Assembly (NCBI GenBank): GCA_017695115.1
Contig: JADILV010000041.1
Location: 1-64,000, forward strand
DNA from: Candidatus Cryptobacteroides avicola
Lineage (GTDB): Bacteria > Bacteroidota > Bacteroidia > Bacteroidales > UBA932
Direction of reading: 5' to 3'
Length of the DNA stretch: 64,000 bases
The notes below the pieces were generated by a model. That model searched no databases. It was given only the letters and a program-made list of their open reading frames with translations, and was not told the DNA's origin. The position numbers and the translations under genes were made by a program. Below are positions 34,472 to 42,751 of this stretch, in pieces; position 1 is the stretch's first letter; every line of letters begins with the position of its first letter.

Positions 34472-36193
34472 ATGAAAAAGGTACTTTATGCTGTTATGCT
34501 TTTATTGGGGTCAAGCATAATGGGATTGACGTCTTGTGAGAATAACTTGCAGGACGAAAGAGAACAGGATGATGGTCAGACTGTATCAGTCAGCATTACT
34601 TATAAACTAAACACTGATATAGGACAGCCTATGGCTGCAACAAAGGCAGATGGGGACGTTTTCAAGGAATTTTACGAAAAGATTATAGATGGCACATTGG
34701 TCGCACCATCATATAGTCTTACATTTACAGAAATTAACTCCGGCACTGAATATACTGTTGACGGAACTTGGGCCAGCAATGATATGGTGTCTCTCCGGAC
34801 AGGGACATATATTGTAAAAGGTGTTTCTACTGCCTCTGGAGATAATATTCAAGACAAATGCTCAATTGTTCTTAGCGATGAGATAACTATTGACACACAA
34901 AGCACAACAGTTGCAATCAAAGCGGACTATGACTGTGCACTACTGGTATTCAGCGATACATCCATTGAATCCATCAGCAATTTTAATGGCAATTCCGAAA
35001 CTCCGTTATTTAAATTCAGTAACTATTTCTATGCCTTTATAAATACTACATTATATAGCCCAGACAGCAAAGATGCCGCATATTTGTCAGGCACGCATAC
35101 CAATGGAACTACTTTTAAGATTACCACAGGCAATTTAAGTTTTGAGAAAGGTAAATATTATGTATATAATGATATATCTGCTTCATTCGATTTACCTGAA
35201 ATGGAACCTGGAGACCATAATGACAACAATACAGTCGTGGACTTAAGCAAGAACGGAACTGCCAATTGTTACATTGTACCTTCTGCGGGGACATATAAAT
35301 TCAATGCTTCAGTACAGGGCAATAGCTTAGACCCTGTAGGGAATATAACTGAAGCCGATGTAGTATGGGAAACTTTAAATACACCTGAATCCATATCCGT
35401 GGGAGATGTTATAAATTCAGTTTCTTTGTCTGATGATGGATATGTTATCTTCGATGCAACAGGAACTTATGGTAACGCCCTTATTGCCGTGAAAGATAAG
35501 AACGGCACAATTCTATGGAGCTGGCATATATGGGTTACAGATTATAATCCTGATGAAGATTATGACGTATATGTCGGAAAAGAAAATTATAAAATAATGG
35601 ACAGGAATCTTGGGGCACTATCAAATACCCCAGGTGATTCAAGAGCCTTGGGGCTTATATATCAATGGGGAAGAAAAGAGCCTTTTATGAACAAGAACTA
35701 TATCTCCACTGATGATAACTTGCAGTTTATTACATCTAATAATGAATATGGCACAGTTGAATATGCCATACAGCACCCATTGACATATATATGTGGCCAT
35801 ACATCTTTTGTTTTGGACTGGTATGATGATACGCCAAACAACACATTATGGTCTGAGACTAAATCTAAATATGACCCCAGTCCGGTAGGATGGAAAGTCC
35901 CGTCAGAAGATGTCTGGGCAAATTTTCCAAATGACAATACAGGATATGACGCGACCAATAAAGGGAAACTAATAGATGAAAGGTACTCGAATCCTCCAAC
36001 CTGGATTCCTCTTGATAATGACGGGCGCGAAGCCTGGCAAGGAGATTGGCAATCAGAAAATGCAACAACATTTTGGACGACAAAGACTGGTTCCGGTTCT
36101 TTTGTATATGTATCGAGAATATCTAACGATAGCCATAGTTATTTCGCTCACTACAGGGCTGTAGCTATTTCGATAAGGTGCGTTAAAGAATAG
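34472..36193 (+). CDS. DUF4493 / fimbrillin-like surface lipoprotein
   Basis: A 573-residue exported protein. The signal ends in lipobox GLTSC (Cys22). Residues of about 37-230 look like DUF4493 (VSITYKLNTD, LRTGTYIVKGVSTASGDN). A middle beta domain follows from about 255 (NGTANCYIVPSAGTYKFNAS), then a C-terminal domain like those in fimbrillin and Fib_succ_major proteins (YKIMDRNLGALSNTPGDSRA, GLIYQWGRKEPF, ISIRCVKE at the end). It is cargo of the integrative element, probably displayed on the cell surface. Low GC agrees with transfer. Confidence 0.72.
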   Translation: MKKVLYAVMLLLGSSIMGLTSCENNLQDEREQDDGQTVSVSITYKLNTDIGQPMAATKADGDVFKEFYEKIIDGTLVAPSYSLTFTEINSGTEYTVDGTWASNDMVSLRTGTYIVKGVSTASGDNIQDKCSIVLSDEITIDTQSTTVAIKADYDCALLVFSDTSIESISNFNGNSETPLFKFSNYFYAFINTTLYSPDSKDAAYLSGTHTNGTTFKITTGNLSFEKGKYYVYNDISASFDLPEMEPGDHNDNNTVVDLSKNGTANCYIVPSAGTYKFNASVQGNSLDPVGNITEADVVWETLNTPESISVGDVINSVSLSDDGYVIFDATGTYGNALIAVKDKNGTILWSWHIWVTDYNPDEDYDVYVGKENYKIMDRNLGALSNTPGDSRALGLIYQWGRKEPFMNKNYISTDDNLQFITSNNEYGTVEYAIQHPLTYICGHTSFVLDWYDDTPNNTLWSETKSKYDPSPVGWKVPSEDVWANFPNDNTGYDATNKGKLIDERYSNPPTWIPLDNDGREAWQGDWQSENATTFWTTKTGSGSFVYVSRISNDSHSYFAHYRAVAISIRCVKE

Positions 36194-36216
36194 TAATCTA
36201 CATTTATTGAAGTTTC

Positions 36217-36250
36217 GGGGGATGGCTTTTATTGTTGACCATCCCCATTT
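36217..36250 (+). terminator. Rho-independent terminator
   Basis: GGGGATGG (36217-36224) pairs with CCATCCCC (36239-36246), followed by ATTTTATTT. It lies 23 bases after the lipoprotein stop. Confidence 0.8.
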
Positions 36251-36346
36251 TATTTATCTTTAGTGGTCTATACACTCAAATATTCAATTCTAGATTAGAA
36301 TAGACATTTATGGAGCGCCTCTTTCTATGTATTTACAAAGATAAAG

Positions 36347-36556
36347 TCATAGCAAATCACTTATATCTGTTTTGCTTGTATCAGTGGCTTTAGGTATTCG
36401 GCTCCAGTATCCTCCGGTCTCGGCTCTTAATGAGTCGCTGATATGCTTACAGTGCTCCGCCGTCTTTTTCACCCCTCGTAAAGATGCTGAAATCTTATCT
36501 CTAACCTCTTGCGGGACTTCTCTTGTCTTTCGTTTGTACTGTTTTACTGCTTCCAT
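36347..36556 (-). CDS. small NUMOD3-like DNA-binding protein
   Basis: A 69-residue protein with VRDKISASLRGVKKTAEHCK then HISDSL, which matches the repeated pattern of the NUMOD3 nuclease-associated DNA-binding module. There is no nuclease domain. It is found in the recombination end of the element, near excisionase and integrase, and may assist DNA binding. The call is tentative. Confidence 0.45.
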   Translation of the reverse strand: MEAVKQYKRKTREVPQEVRDKISASLRGVKKTAEHCKHISDSLRAETGGYWSRIPKATDTSKTDISDLL

Positions 36557-37045
36557 ATTGTAAATTGTTTATATAGGGCGCACTTTTACTTAATGCGTCA
36601 TCACATAAATAGTAGTTAGGCTTACAAAGTCAAAATTTTAACGACTGACTGTATACTCCTTGTAAGCCTATCAGGAAGGTACGGTAAATGAAAGGGGGAT
36701 AACAGAAAATAATACAGGCAACTGTATGTATCGTGAGTAACGGTGAACTAACTGCTTGAGGTTATACGTTTTATTCTTTAATACTCTCAACTTATTGATT
36801 TTGTAATCATCTAAATGTAAATCACTTATAGAACGCTATAAATCTTACAGTCAGGAATAATAACACTACAGTCTTTATATTAATAGCGACATAGGCAATA
36901 CTGATATTATCCGGAGGAGGCAAAACTGCATTTTGTTTTTTATAAAATAAAAAGTATATTCGCAATAGTCCGCCTGCGCTTAAAGGCAGGCACGGCATAG
37001 CCGTTCTAAATAACCCCTATGGGGATGCAATAATCAATATGATTA
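36557..37045. promoter_or_regulatory. gene-free, palindrome-rich stretch upstream of the excisionase
   Basis: It contains an 11-base inverted repeat, TAGGCTTACAA (36617-36627) and TTGTAAGCCTA (36660-36670). Three compact palindromes are packed just before the excisionase start: GCCTGC/GCAGGC around 36971-36988, CGGCATAGCCG around 36993-37003 and CCCCTATGGGG around 37014-37024. No gene is visible. These could be recombination-directionality sites, a transcription attenuator or part of a replication origin. Confidence 0.45.
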
Positions 37046-37321
37046 ATGGCAACCGACAATGCTCTTTATTACGATGCAGAGCATATCATATCAAAACTGT
37101 TGGATGAACTTAAACTCAACCTCAACAAGCCTGTCTACACAAGGAATGAGGCTATGGAATTACTTGGAGTGGATTCCAAAACTTTGAAACGGTATCAGGA
37201 TGAAGGTCTGATAGGTTATTCACAGCCAATACCTGGAGGAAAGATATTCTTCTCTCGACAGGATATTGATGATTTCCTGGCAAACTCTCATTGTGAGGCG
37301 TTTTACTATAAGGGATTATAA
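37046..37321 (+). CDS. excisionase-like HTH protein
   Basis: A 91-residue protein with a MerR/excisionase-type HTH: PVYTRNEAMELLGVDSKTLK, then RYQDEGLIGYSQPIPGGKI and FFSRQDIDDFLANS. Such proteins direct the neighbouring tyrosine integrase toward excision in Bacteroidota elements. Its end overlaps the end of the convergent integrase gene by 16 bases. Confidence 0.78.
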   Translation: MATDNALYYDAEHIISKLLDELKLNLNKPVYTRNEAMELLGVDSKTLKRYQDEGLIGYSQPIPGGKIFFSRQDIDDFLANSHCEAFYYKGL

Positions 37322-38658
37322 TCACTGAATTGCAGCCTGCTTTCAACTTCCTCACTAATAGTCTCGGGGAGGAACTTGGCATAGTTCTTCTCTGTGGCTG
37401 TTATTGAACTGTGCCCTAGCAATCGGCTGACAAGATGCAGTGACATATTTATCGGTGGATTCAAGGCATAGACCGCAAAGGTATGTCTTGCAACGTGCAT
37501 AGAGAGATTAAACCCCTCAACGCCTATTTTCAGACCTATCTCTCTCAACGACTGTCCGATAGTCCTGTTTTTGGAGTTTATCTTCATCTTCAATTCCTTG
37601 TCACATAGTTCCTGATTATCCTTATCTGTAAACTTAAATTCCTTCGGCAGCAGATTGAATACAAAACGTGGATTATATCCCTTGTTCTGCCATTTCCGTA
37701 GTATTTGAATTGCTGTCGCATTCAGGTGCACTTCGTGGAAGTTCTTGGCCTTGACCAATGTCTTTTTCATTGTGGCGGAATCAAAATCAATATGGGCCCA
37801 CTCCAATGTGGCAATATCGCTGACCCGAAGTCCACAGGCGTGAAAAGCAAACAGGAACATATCCATAATCTCCCTTGTTCTCTCGTACTTGACTTTTGGA
37901 TAGAGTTCTACAAACCGAGACATTTGCTCTCTTGTAAGAAAGTGTACGTTGTTTCCCTGCTCGTCTATCTCTCCGGTATATGACCTCTGTTTTGTCTCCA
38001 CATATCCACCAGTGACCAATGAGAGCATACGGGTGTCCATTAACCCATTCTGTACGGCATACTCTATCGCTTTCAGTATCGGGGCAAGTTCCTTATTCAT
38101 TGTCTCATTCCCGATATGTTTCATCCTGTATGCCTTGTATTTATCCAACAGTTCCGGTGTTACTTCGGACATTGGTAAAAATGCTTCTCCATTGATTTCC
38201 TCAACCACGTACCTTCGGAGTTTTTCAAGATATAAACCTTGATTATAGTATGTCGAATAACCTATCTTGTTCGTCTCATACCGTGTCTTGGCATAGTCTA
38301 TGGCATACCGGATAAAATCCACTTTCTTCGGGTCTTGGCTAACTCCTTCCAAATTCCCGTCAATCAATTTAGACAATCGCTCTTTAGTAAGTATACCGTC
38401 ATAGTTACCTATTATTGTCTCATAGTTCCTTTTGATTGTTTCAAGCTGATTGTTCAACCTCCGTGAATCACGATGTCCGATTATCGTCTGTTTTTTACTG
38501 TCCCATTGCTCAGGTTTAATTGAAACACCTGTGGAACGTGCAACGACATCACTGTTCACTGAAAAGATGATACTTATAGTGACTTCGCCCTTCGCGTTCG
38601 GTTTTCTGTTACGGATGACAAACTTTCCTTTCGGTTTCAATCGCTTCGGCTTCGCCAT
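37306..38658 (-). CDS. tyrosine recombinase (integrase) of the element
   Basis: A 450-residue Bacteroidota-type integrase with an N-terminal arm-binding domain, a SAM-like core-binding domain at about 110-210, and a catalytic domain with Arg278 (ACGLRVSD), His388/Arg391 (HVARH), His416 (LLGHSS) and the nucleophile Tyr426 (EKNYAKF). All catalytic residues are present, so it should be active. The gene begins about 70 bases from the attachment repeat at the DUF2795 3' end, the usual position for an integrase that targets that site. Confidence 0.92.
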   Translation of the reverse strand: MAKPKRLKPKGKFVIRNRKPNAKGEVTISIIFSVNSDVVARSTGVSIKPEQWDSKKQTIIGHRDSRRLNNQLETIKRNYETIIGNYDGILTKERLSKLIDGNLEGVSQDPKKVDFIRYAIDYAKTRYETNKIGYSTYYNQGLYLEKLRRYVVEEINGEAFLPMSEVTPELLDKYKAYRMKHIGNETMNKELAPILKAIEYAVQNGLMDTRMLSLVTGGYVETKQRSYTGEIDEQGNNVHFLTREQMSRFVELYPKVKYERTREIMDMFLFAFHACGLRVSDIATLEWAHIDFDSATMKKTLVKAKNFHEVHLNATAIQILRKWQNKGYNPRFVFNLLPKEFKFTDKDNQELCDKELKMKINSKNRTIGQSLREIGLKIGVEGFNLSMHVARHTFAVYALNPPINMSLHLVSRLLGHSSITATEKNYAKFLPETISEEVESRLQFSDYNPL

Positions 38659-38725
38659 AATAAACTTACTTCATTTACTCTGATTTTACATAGGAATTAT
38701 GGGCAAATATAGTAAGTTTTTAGTA

Positions 38726-38858
38726 AGTTTATACTCCGATTCATTCCTTTTTATACCGAAAAAGGCACCTCCGAAAAGGTGCCGTAGTAAGTTTATTTCG
38801 AGGTTTAAAGCCTCTCCAGTGCTGTTTTTACTGTTAGTACTCTTCCTCGTTGAAGAAA
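38726..38858. repeat. attachment-site repeat, right copy (with terminator)
   Basis: This is the partner of 28836-28968. It contains a hairpin GGCACCT (38764-38770) / AGGTGCC (38777-38783) followed, on the minus strand, by a T run; it is the terminator of the DUF2795 gene. It ends in the last codons of that gene. The element supplies these bases, so the host gene stays intact after integration. Confidence 0.78.
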
Positions 38859-39055
38859 AAGTCATCTTTTGTGGGGTAGTCGGGCCAGATGTCTTCGATG
38901 CTTTCGTAGATCTCGCCGTCATCGTCAAGTTCTTCAAGATTTTCAACTACTTCTAGAGGCGCTCCGGAACGCGTAGCATAATCGATTAGTTCTTCCTTGG
39001 TAGCTGGCCATGGAGCGTCTTCAAGTCTGTACGCAAGTTCAAGTGTCCAATACAT
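38834..39055 (-). CDS. DUF2795 family protein; integration target
   Basis: A 73-residue acidic protein conserved in Bacteroidota: MYWTLELAYRLEDAPWPATK, GAPLEVVENLEELDDDGEIY, IWPDYPTKDDFFFNEEEY. The start at 39055 matches the family; an upstream in-frame ATG is unlikely. Function is unknown. Its 3' end is the attachment site for the integrase next door. A -7 box TATATTTG lies on the minus strand (complement of 39131-39138). Confidence 0.82.
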   Translation of the reverse strand: MYWTLELAYRLEDAPWPATKEELIDYATRSGAPLEVVENLEELDDDGEIYESIEDIWPDYPTKDDFFFNEEEY

Positions 39056-39124
39056 GGTAAATTTACCTAATTTATTAAAATTCAACTTATTAGCCTTTCC
39101 AAGAATCTATCATAGATTACTTTA

Positions 39125-39185
39125 GGGCTGCAAATATATATAAAAAAAACCTAAATTGACTTTCTTTTTCTTATTTTTGCAGCCC
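39125..39185. promoter_or_regulatory. divergent DUF2795 / folE promoter region
   Basis: Minus-strand -7 box TATATTTG (complement of 39131-39138) serves DUF2795. Plus-strand -7 box TATTTTTG at 39172-39179 serves folE. The initiation sequences form an inverted repeat, GGGCTGCAAA at 39125-39134 and TTTGCAGCCC at 39176-39185. No good -33 is visible for either. Confidence 0.55.
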
Positions 39186-39269
39186 GGCTTCGGGAGGTGG
39201 GGATTATCAATATTTATACCATACCGGAGACAGCAGCCGGAGACTGACTTTTTTACACAGGATTGTAAC

Positions 39270-39860
39270 ATGGCGTACATCAGGGAGGACAAGTATGAAG
39301 AGCAGGTAACTGCCGAAATAGCAAAGCATTACAGAGAGATTTTAAGGCTTCTGGGAGAAAATCCTGACAGGGAGGGCCTGCTCAAGACGCCTGAAAGGGT
39401 GGCGAAGGCCCTGCAGTTCCTTACGAAAGGCTATCATCAGGACGGGGCGGAGATTATACGCGGCGCTGTTTTCAAGGAGGAATATCAGCAGATGGTCCTG
39501 GTGAAAGATATCGAGCTTTATTCAACTTGCGAACATCATGTCATGCCTTTTATCGGAAAGGCACATGTCGCATACATCCCTAACGGATACATCACGGGAC
39601 TGAGCAAAATCGCACGTGTAGTCGAGACATACGCACGCAGGCTGCAGGTACAGGAGAGGCTGACAGTCCAGATCCGGGACTGCATCCAGAAGACCCTCAA
39701 CCCTATAGGTGTAGCTGTCGTCATAGAGGCGGCCCACACATGCATGCAGATACGCGGAATAGAAAAGGCCAATGCAGTCACTACCACATCGGCCTTTTCA
39801 GGCATTTTCCTGAAAGACGAAAGGACCCGCAACGAGTTCCTGAACCTTATCCGGCACTGA
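39270..39860 (+). CDS. folE: GTP cyclohydrolase I
   Basis: A 196-residue enzyme converting GTP to 7,8-dihydroneopterin triphosphate, the entry to folate (and in some bacteria queuosine) synthesis. Zinc ligands are visible as Cys87 and His90 in [10 protein letters not shown] and Cys158 in HTCMQIRG. Other motifs are [17 protein letters not shown] and AFSGIFLKD near the end. The start at 39270 removes an unlikely N-terminal extension that would overlap the promoter. Its 3' end overlaps the convergent sulfatase gene by 63 bases. Confidence 0.95.
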   Translation: MAYIREDKYEEQVTAEIAKHYREILRLLGENPDREGLLKTPERVAKALQFLTKGYHQDGAEIIRGAVFKEEYQQMVLVKDIELYSTCEHHVMPFIGKAHVAYIPNGYITGLSKIARVVETYARRLQVQERLTVQIRDCIQKTLNPIGVAVVIEAAHTCMQIRGIEKANAVTTTSAFSGIFLKDERTRNEFLNLIRH

Positions 39861-41420
39861 CATCCCGACTTCATCAGGCCACGGGCACGGCAGTCCGGTC
39901 GCCTTAAAGGACGGTCTCTGCGCATCCGCTTTCCGGAGATATTTCCCGAGTCTGGATGAAAGTTTCCTTACCAGGTCAGGACGTTCCGGGGCAAGGTTGT
40001 GCTCCTCCCCTATATCATCAGCGATGTTGTACAGTTCCTTAACTCCTGTCTCATAAAAATATACGAGTTTCCAGTCACCGCTGCGCACGGTACATGTCGA
40101 GCCTATGCCAGGCCCGGTTTCTCCCCAGATATTGGGAAAGTTCCAGAACAGGTCACGGCCACGGGACGGATCGCCCGAACCGTCAAGCAGCGGCACGAAA
40201 CTTCTTCCGTCAATGATCTGTGGTACCGAATACCGTTTCACTCCGGCCATCTCCAGTATGCTCGGATATATATCCTCCGCCATGACATAGCTGTCACACC
40301 TTGTGCCGCCTGCCGTGACTCCAGGCCAACAAACGATCATCGGTTCCCTGATACCTCCTTCGTAAGCGGATCCCTTCCCGCATTTGAGCGGATAGTTCTG
40401 GGTATAAAGAGGAGCGTCGCGCCATCCCAGGCCGGTAGCATAGCCGCCGTTGTCTCCCATGAAGATTATAATGGTATTGTCAGCCTCTCCGTTTTCATCC
40501 AGCCAGTCCATTATGTCTCCCAGACTTTTGTCCATGCCTTCTATAAGAGACGCATACGCCGCCTCTTTATCCGAAAGCCCTTTTCTCTTGTACTTGTCGA
40601 AAAATCTGGCATCCCTGTCAATCGGCACATGGACAGCATAATGGGACATATAAAGATAGAACGGCTGACGGTAAGCCTTGGCCTTGTCCAAAGCACAGAG
40701 AGCCTCCTGCGTAAGGGCCTCTGTCAGAAAAGTTCCCGTCTTCCAATACTTTTCCATCCCTTCCACGGCAAACAGAGAAACAGGTTCACCGCTGTCGTCA
40801 TGACCGTAATTGCGCTCGCTCAGATATGTAGCCACCCCGCCGGCAGCGCTCCCTGTAATGTTCTCTTCAAAGCCGAAATGGCAAGGATTCTCACCCGGTG
40901 TATCTATTGCTCCCCAATGTGCCTTTCCGCAATGTACCGTATGATATCCGCTGTCCTTGAGAAGCTGCACGAAAGAGGTACAGAGGTATGTGTTTTCCGT
41001 ACCAGGAACCTGCGATATACCGTTGTAGTTCCATTCCGGCAGAGACAGTACATCACTGGAGGCATCTGTCTTGACTCCCTTTTCGAGAGTCCAGTTGGTC
41101 ACTCGGTGCCGTGCCGCATTGGAGCCGGTCATGATGCTGCACCTGGTGGGGGAACTCACGCTTGAAGCATACGCCTGGGTGAACATTACCCCTTGACGGG
41201 CAAGACGTTCCATATTCGGAGTCTCGTACCTTTCATTATAGAAAGTCTTCTCCGTCCAGAACGGTACGGAAGTATCCTGCCACCCCATGTCGTCCACCAG
41301 GAAAAAAATGATATTGGGCCTGTCATCGTATCCCGGAGCAGGATTGCCTCCCCATGCATCCGTCCCTGCGCCGGCAGCCGCAGGGACAATACCTAAAAAC
41401 GCTACGAATTTTCTGTTCAT
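39798..41420 (-). CDS. family S1 sulfatase, serine type, exported
   Basis: A 540-residue secreted sulfatase. The signal-like N-terminus precedes the metal site [14 protein letters not shown]. The formylglycine motif reads [11 protein letters not shown] with Ser at about residue 89 in the key position, so maturation would need an anaerobic radical-SAM maturase; none is in this window. HCGKAHWG and [11 protein letters not shown] add metal and sulfate ligands. The start overlaps the esterase stop by four bases, so the two are translated together. The substrate is a sulfated glycan or ester, unknown. Confidence 0.9.
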   Translation of the reverse strand: MNRKFVAFLGIVPAAAGAGTDAWGGNPAPGYDDRPNIIFFLVDDMGWQDTSVPFWTEKTFYNERYETPNMERLARQGVMFTQAYASSVSSPTRCSIMTGSNAARHRVTNWTLEKGVKTDASSDVLSLPEWNYNGISQVPGTENTYLCTSFVQLLKDSGYHTVHCGKAHWGAIDTPGENPCHFGFEENITGSAAGGVATYLSERNYGHDDSGEPVSLFAVEGMEKYWKTGTFLTEALTQEALCALDKAKAYRQPFYLYMSHYAVHVPIDRDARFFDKYKRKGLSDKEAAYASLIEGMDKSLGDIMDWLDENGEADNTIIIFMGDNGGYATGLGWRDAPLYTQNYPLKCGKGSAYEGGIREPMIVCWPGVTAGGTRCDSYVMAEDIYPSILEMAGVKRYSVPQIIDGRSFVPLLDGSGDPSRGRDLFWNFPNIWGETGPGIGSTCTVRSGDWKLVYFYETGVKELYNIADDIGEEHNLAPERPDLVRKLSSRLGKYLRKADAQRPSFKATGLPCPWPDEVGMSVPDKVQELVAGPFVFQENA

Positions 41421-42589
41421 TTGAATATTCTGGATGCAAAGTCAGTCAGATAAATCCTCCAGTTGCGCCATATATGGCCTCCGTCGGTCTCGACATAGAC
41501 ATACGGATAATCATGCTCGTCAAGATAGGAACGGAGCTTCGTGTTCTCCTCATAGAGGAAATCTGTATTTCCGATAGCTATATAATAGAGCCTGAGTCCG
41601 TTTGCAAACTGCCTGGCAATCTTGGAATCGAAATCCTCGTATATGCCTCCGACTCCGTTTTCAGGGTTCCTGACAGCTGCCGAGAACAGTCCGACATAGT
41701 CAAACATGTTCTCATACTGCTTGGAAATATGGAAAGAGTGGAATCCTCCCATAGACAGTCCGGCAATCGCACGTCCCGATTTTTTCCTGATGGTACGATA
41801 GTGAGAATCAACATAGTCCACTATATCCATAAATGCCGCTTCGTATGAGCCTTCCATCGTCTTCATCGGGCGGGTCATAGGCTGGTAAAGCCCTTCAGGG
41901 CCCTCTCCCGGAGCAGAAGGCAGACCGGCATTGCCGTTCGGCATCACGACTATCATCGGCTCGGCCTTCCCTTGGGCGATAAGGTTGTCAAGCACCTGCG
42001 CGGCACGCCCGAGAGTCACCCATGCCTCTTCATCTCCGCCCATACCATGAAGAAGGTAGAGGACGGGATACCTTTTATTTCCCGAATCTTCGTATCCCGC
42101 AGGGGTATAGACGGTCATACGGCGCTGCATACCGAGGGACGGAGAGTCATACCACACCTTCGACACCGTTCCGTGCGAAGTCTTGCAGACATTGTACAGA
42201 TCTCCTTTCTCTCCAGGAACGATGAATATATTCATCAGTGAGCGTACATCCCTCATAAGGAAGACATTGGAAGGGTCCAGCATCTGCTGTCCGTCAACGA
42301 TGAAAGCGTAGCTGTAAAGTTCGGAGTCAAGCGGGCCTGTAGTCAGGGTCCATACACCTCCCTCGCCTTCTGTGAGTCCGGCCTTTCCCCAACCGCCTTG
42401 CTCATTGGCAAAACAGTCTCCCGTGACTTCGACTTTCACGGCTTTCGGAGCATAAATGCGGAAAGTCACCGAATTATCCTCGTTGATCTGAGGAGAACAG
42501 ACACCTTCTTTTGTAAAAATGGCCTGCTGGGCCGATAAAACCAGGGGCAGCAGAACGGCTGCCAGTAAAATCAGAAAAATCTTTTTCAT
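41417..42589 (-). CDS. carbohydrate esterase (CE1/esterase D type), exported
   Basis: A 390-residue secreted protein: a signal peptide ending LSAQ, an N-terminal E-set/CBM48-like domain (about 35-125, TFRIYAPKAVKVEVTGD), then an alpha/beta hydrolase of the feruloyl-esterase type with YLLHGMGGDEEAW, nucleophile Ser279 in GLSMGG, and the catalytic His in DGGHIWRNW. The start at 42589 gives the signal peptide. It is the first gene of an esterase-sulfatase operon, suggesting action on a decorated, sulfated polysaccharide. Confidence 0.85.
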   Translation of the reverse strand: MKKIFLILLAAVLLPLVLSAQQAIFTKEGVCSPQINEDNSVTFRIYAPKAVKVEVTGDCFANEQGGWGKAGLTEGEGGVWTLTTGPLDSELYSYAFIVDGQQMLDPSNVFLMRDVRSLMNIFIVPGEKGDLYNVCKTSHGTVSKVWYDSPSLGMQRRMTVYTPAGYEDSGNKRYPVLYLLHGMGGDEEAWVTLGRAAQVLDNLIAQGKAEPMIVVMPNGNAGLPSAPGEGPEGLYQPMTRPMKTMEGSYEAAFMDIVDYVDSHYRTIRKKSGRAIAGLSMGGFHSFHISKQYENMFDYVGLFSAAVRNPENGVGGIYEDFDSKIARQFANGLRLYYIAIGNTDFLYEENTKLRSYLDEHDYPYVYVETDGGHIWRNWRIYLTDFASRIFK

Positions 42590-42629
42590 ATCGGTTATCA
42601 GTTTGCTGTCAAAGTTATATAAAAAAAAC

Positions 42630-42696
42630 AAGAGGGTGGTCCAAAAAGGTAATTTCTGCGTTACGCTTGAAATTCCTCCTTTGGGGCCACCCTCTT
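42630..42696 (-). terminator. hairpin repeat family, copy C, acting as terminator of htpG
   Basis: AAGAGGGTGG from 42630 pairs with CCACCCTCTT ending at 42696. On the minus strand the stem is followed by GTTTTTTTT, a clear terminator for htpG. The tip reads, on the minus strand, GGAGGAATTTCAAGCGTAAC then GCAGAAATTACC, shared with copies A and B. The minus-strand upstream flank (ACACCTGA) is also kept in copy D. Confidence 0.8.
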
Positions 42697-42751
42697 CAGG
42701 TGTGTTATTCGGGTTCCGGACCATGTCTTCGCCAGGGCCGGCTGTCTCCTG

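Noticed and set aside
31152..38658. Complete filamentous prophage
   Set aside because: A Rep-like gene and an integrase are present, but no coat, assembly (Zot-like) or secretion gene is visible.
28836..38858. CRISPR-like interpretation of the repeated blocks
   Set aside because: The repeats are few, far apart, encode the end of DUF2795 and include terminators. There are no regular spacers and no cas genes.
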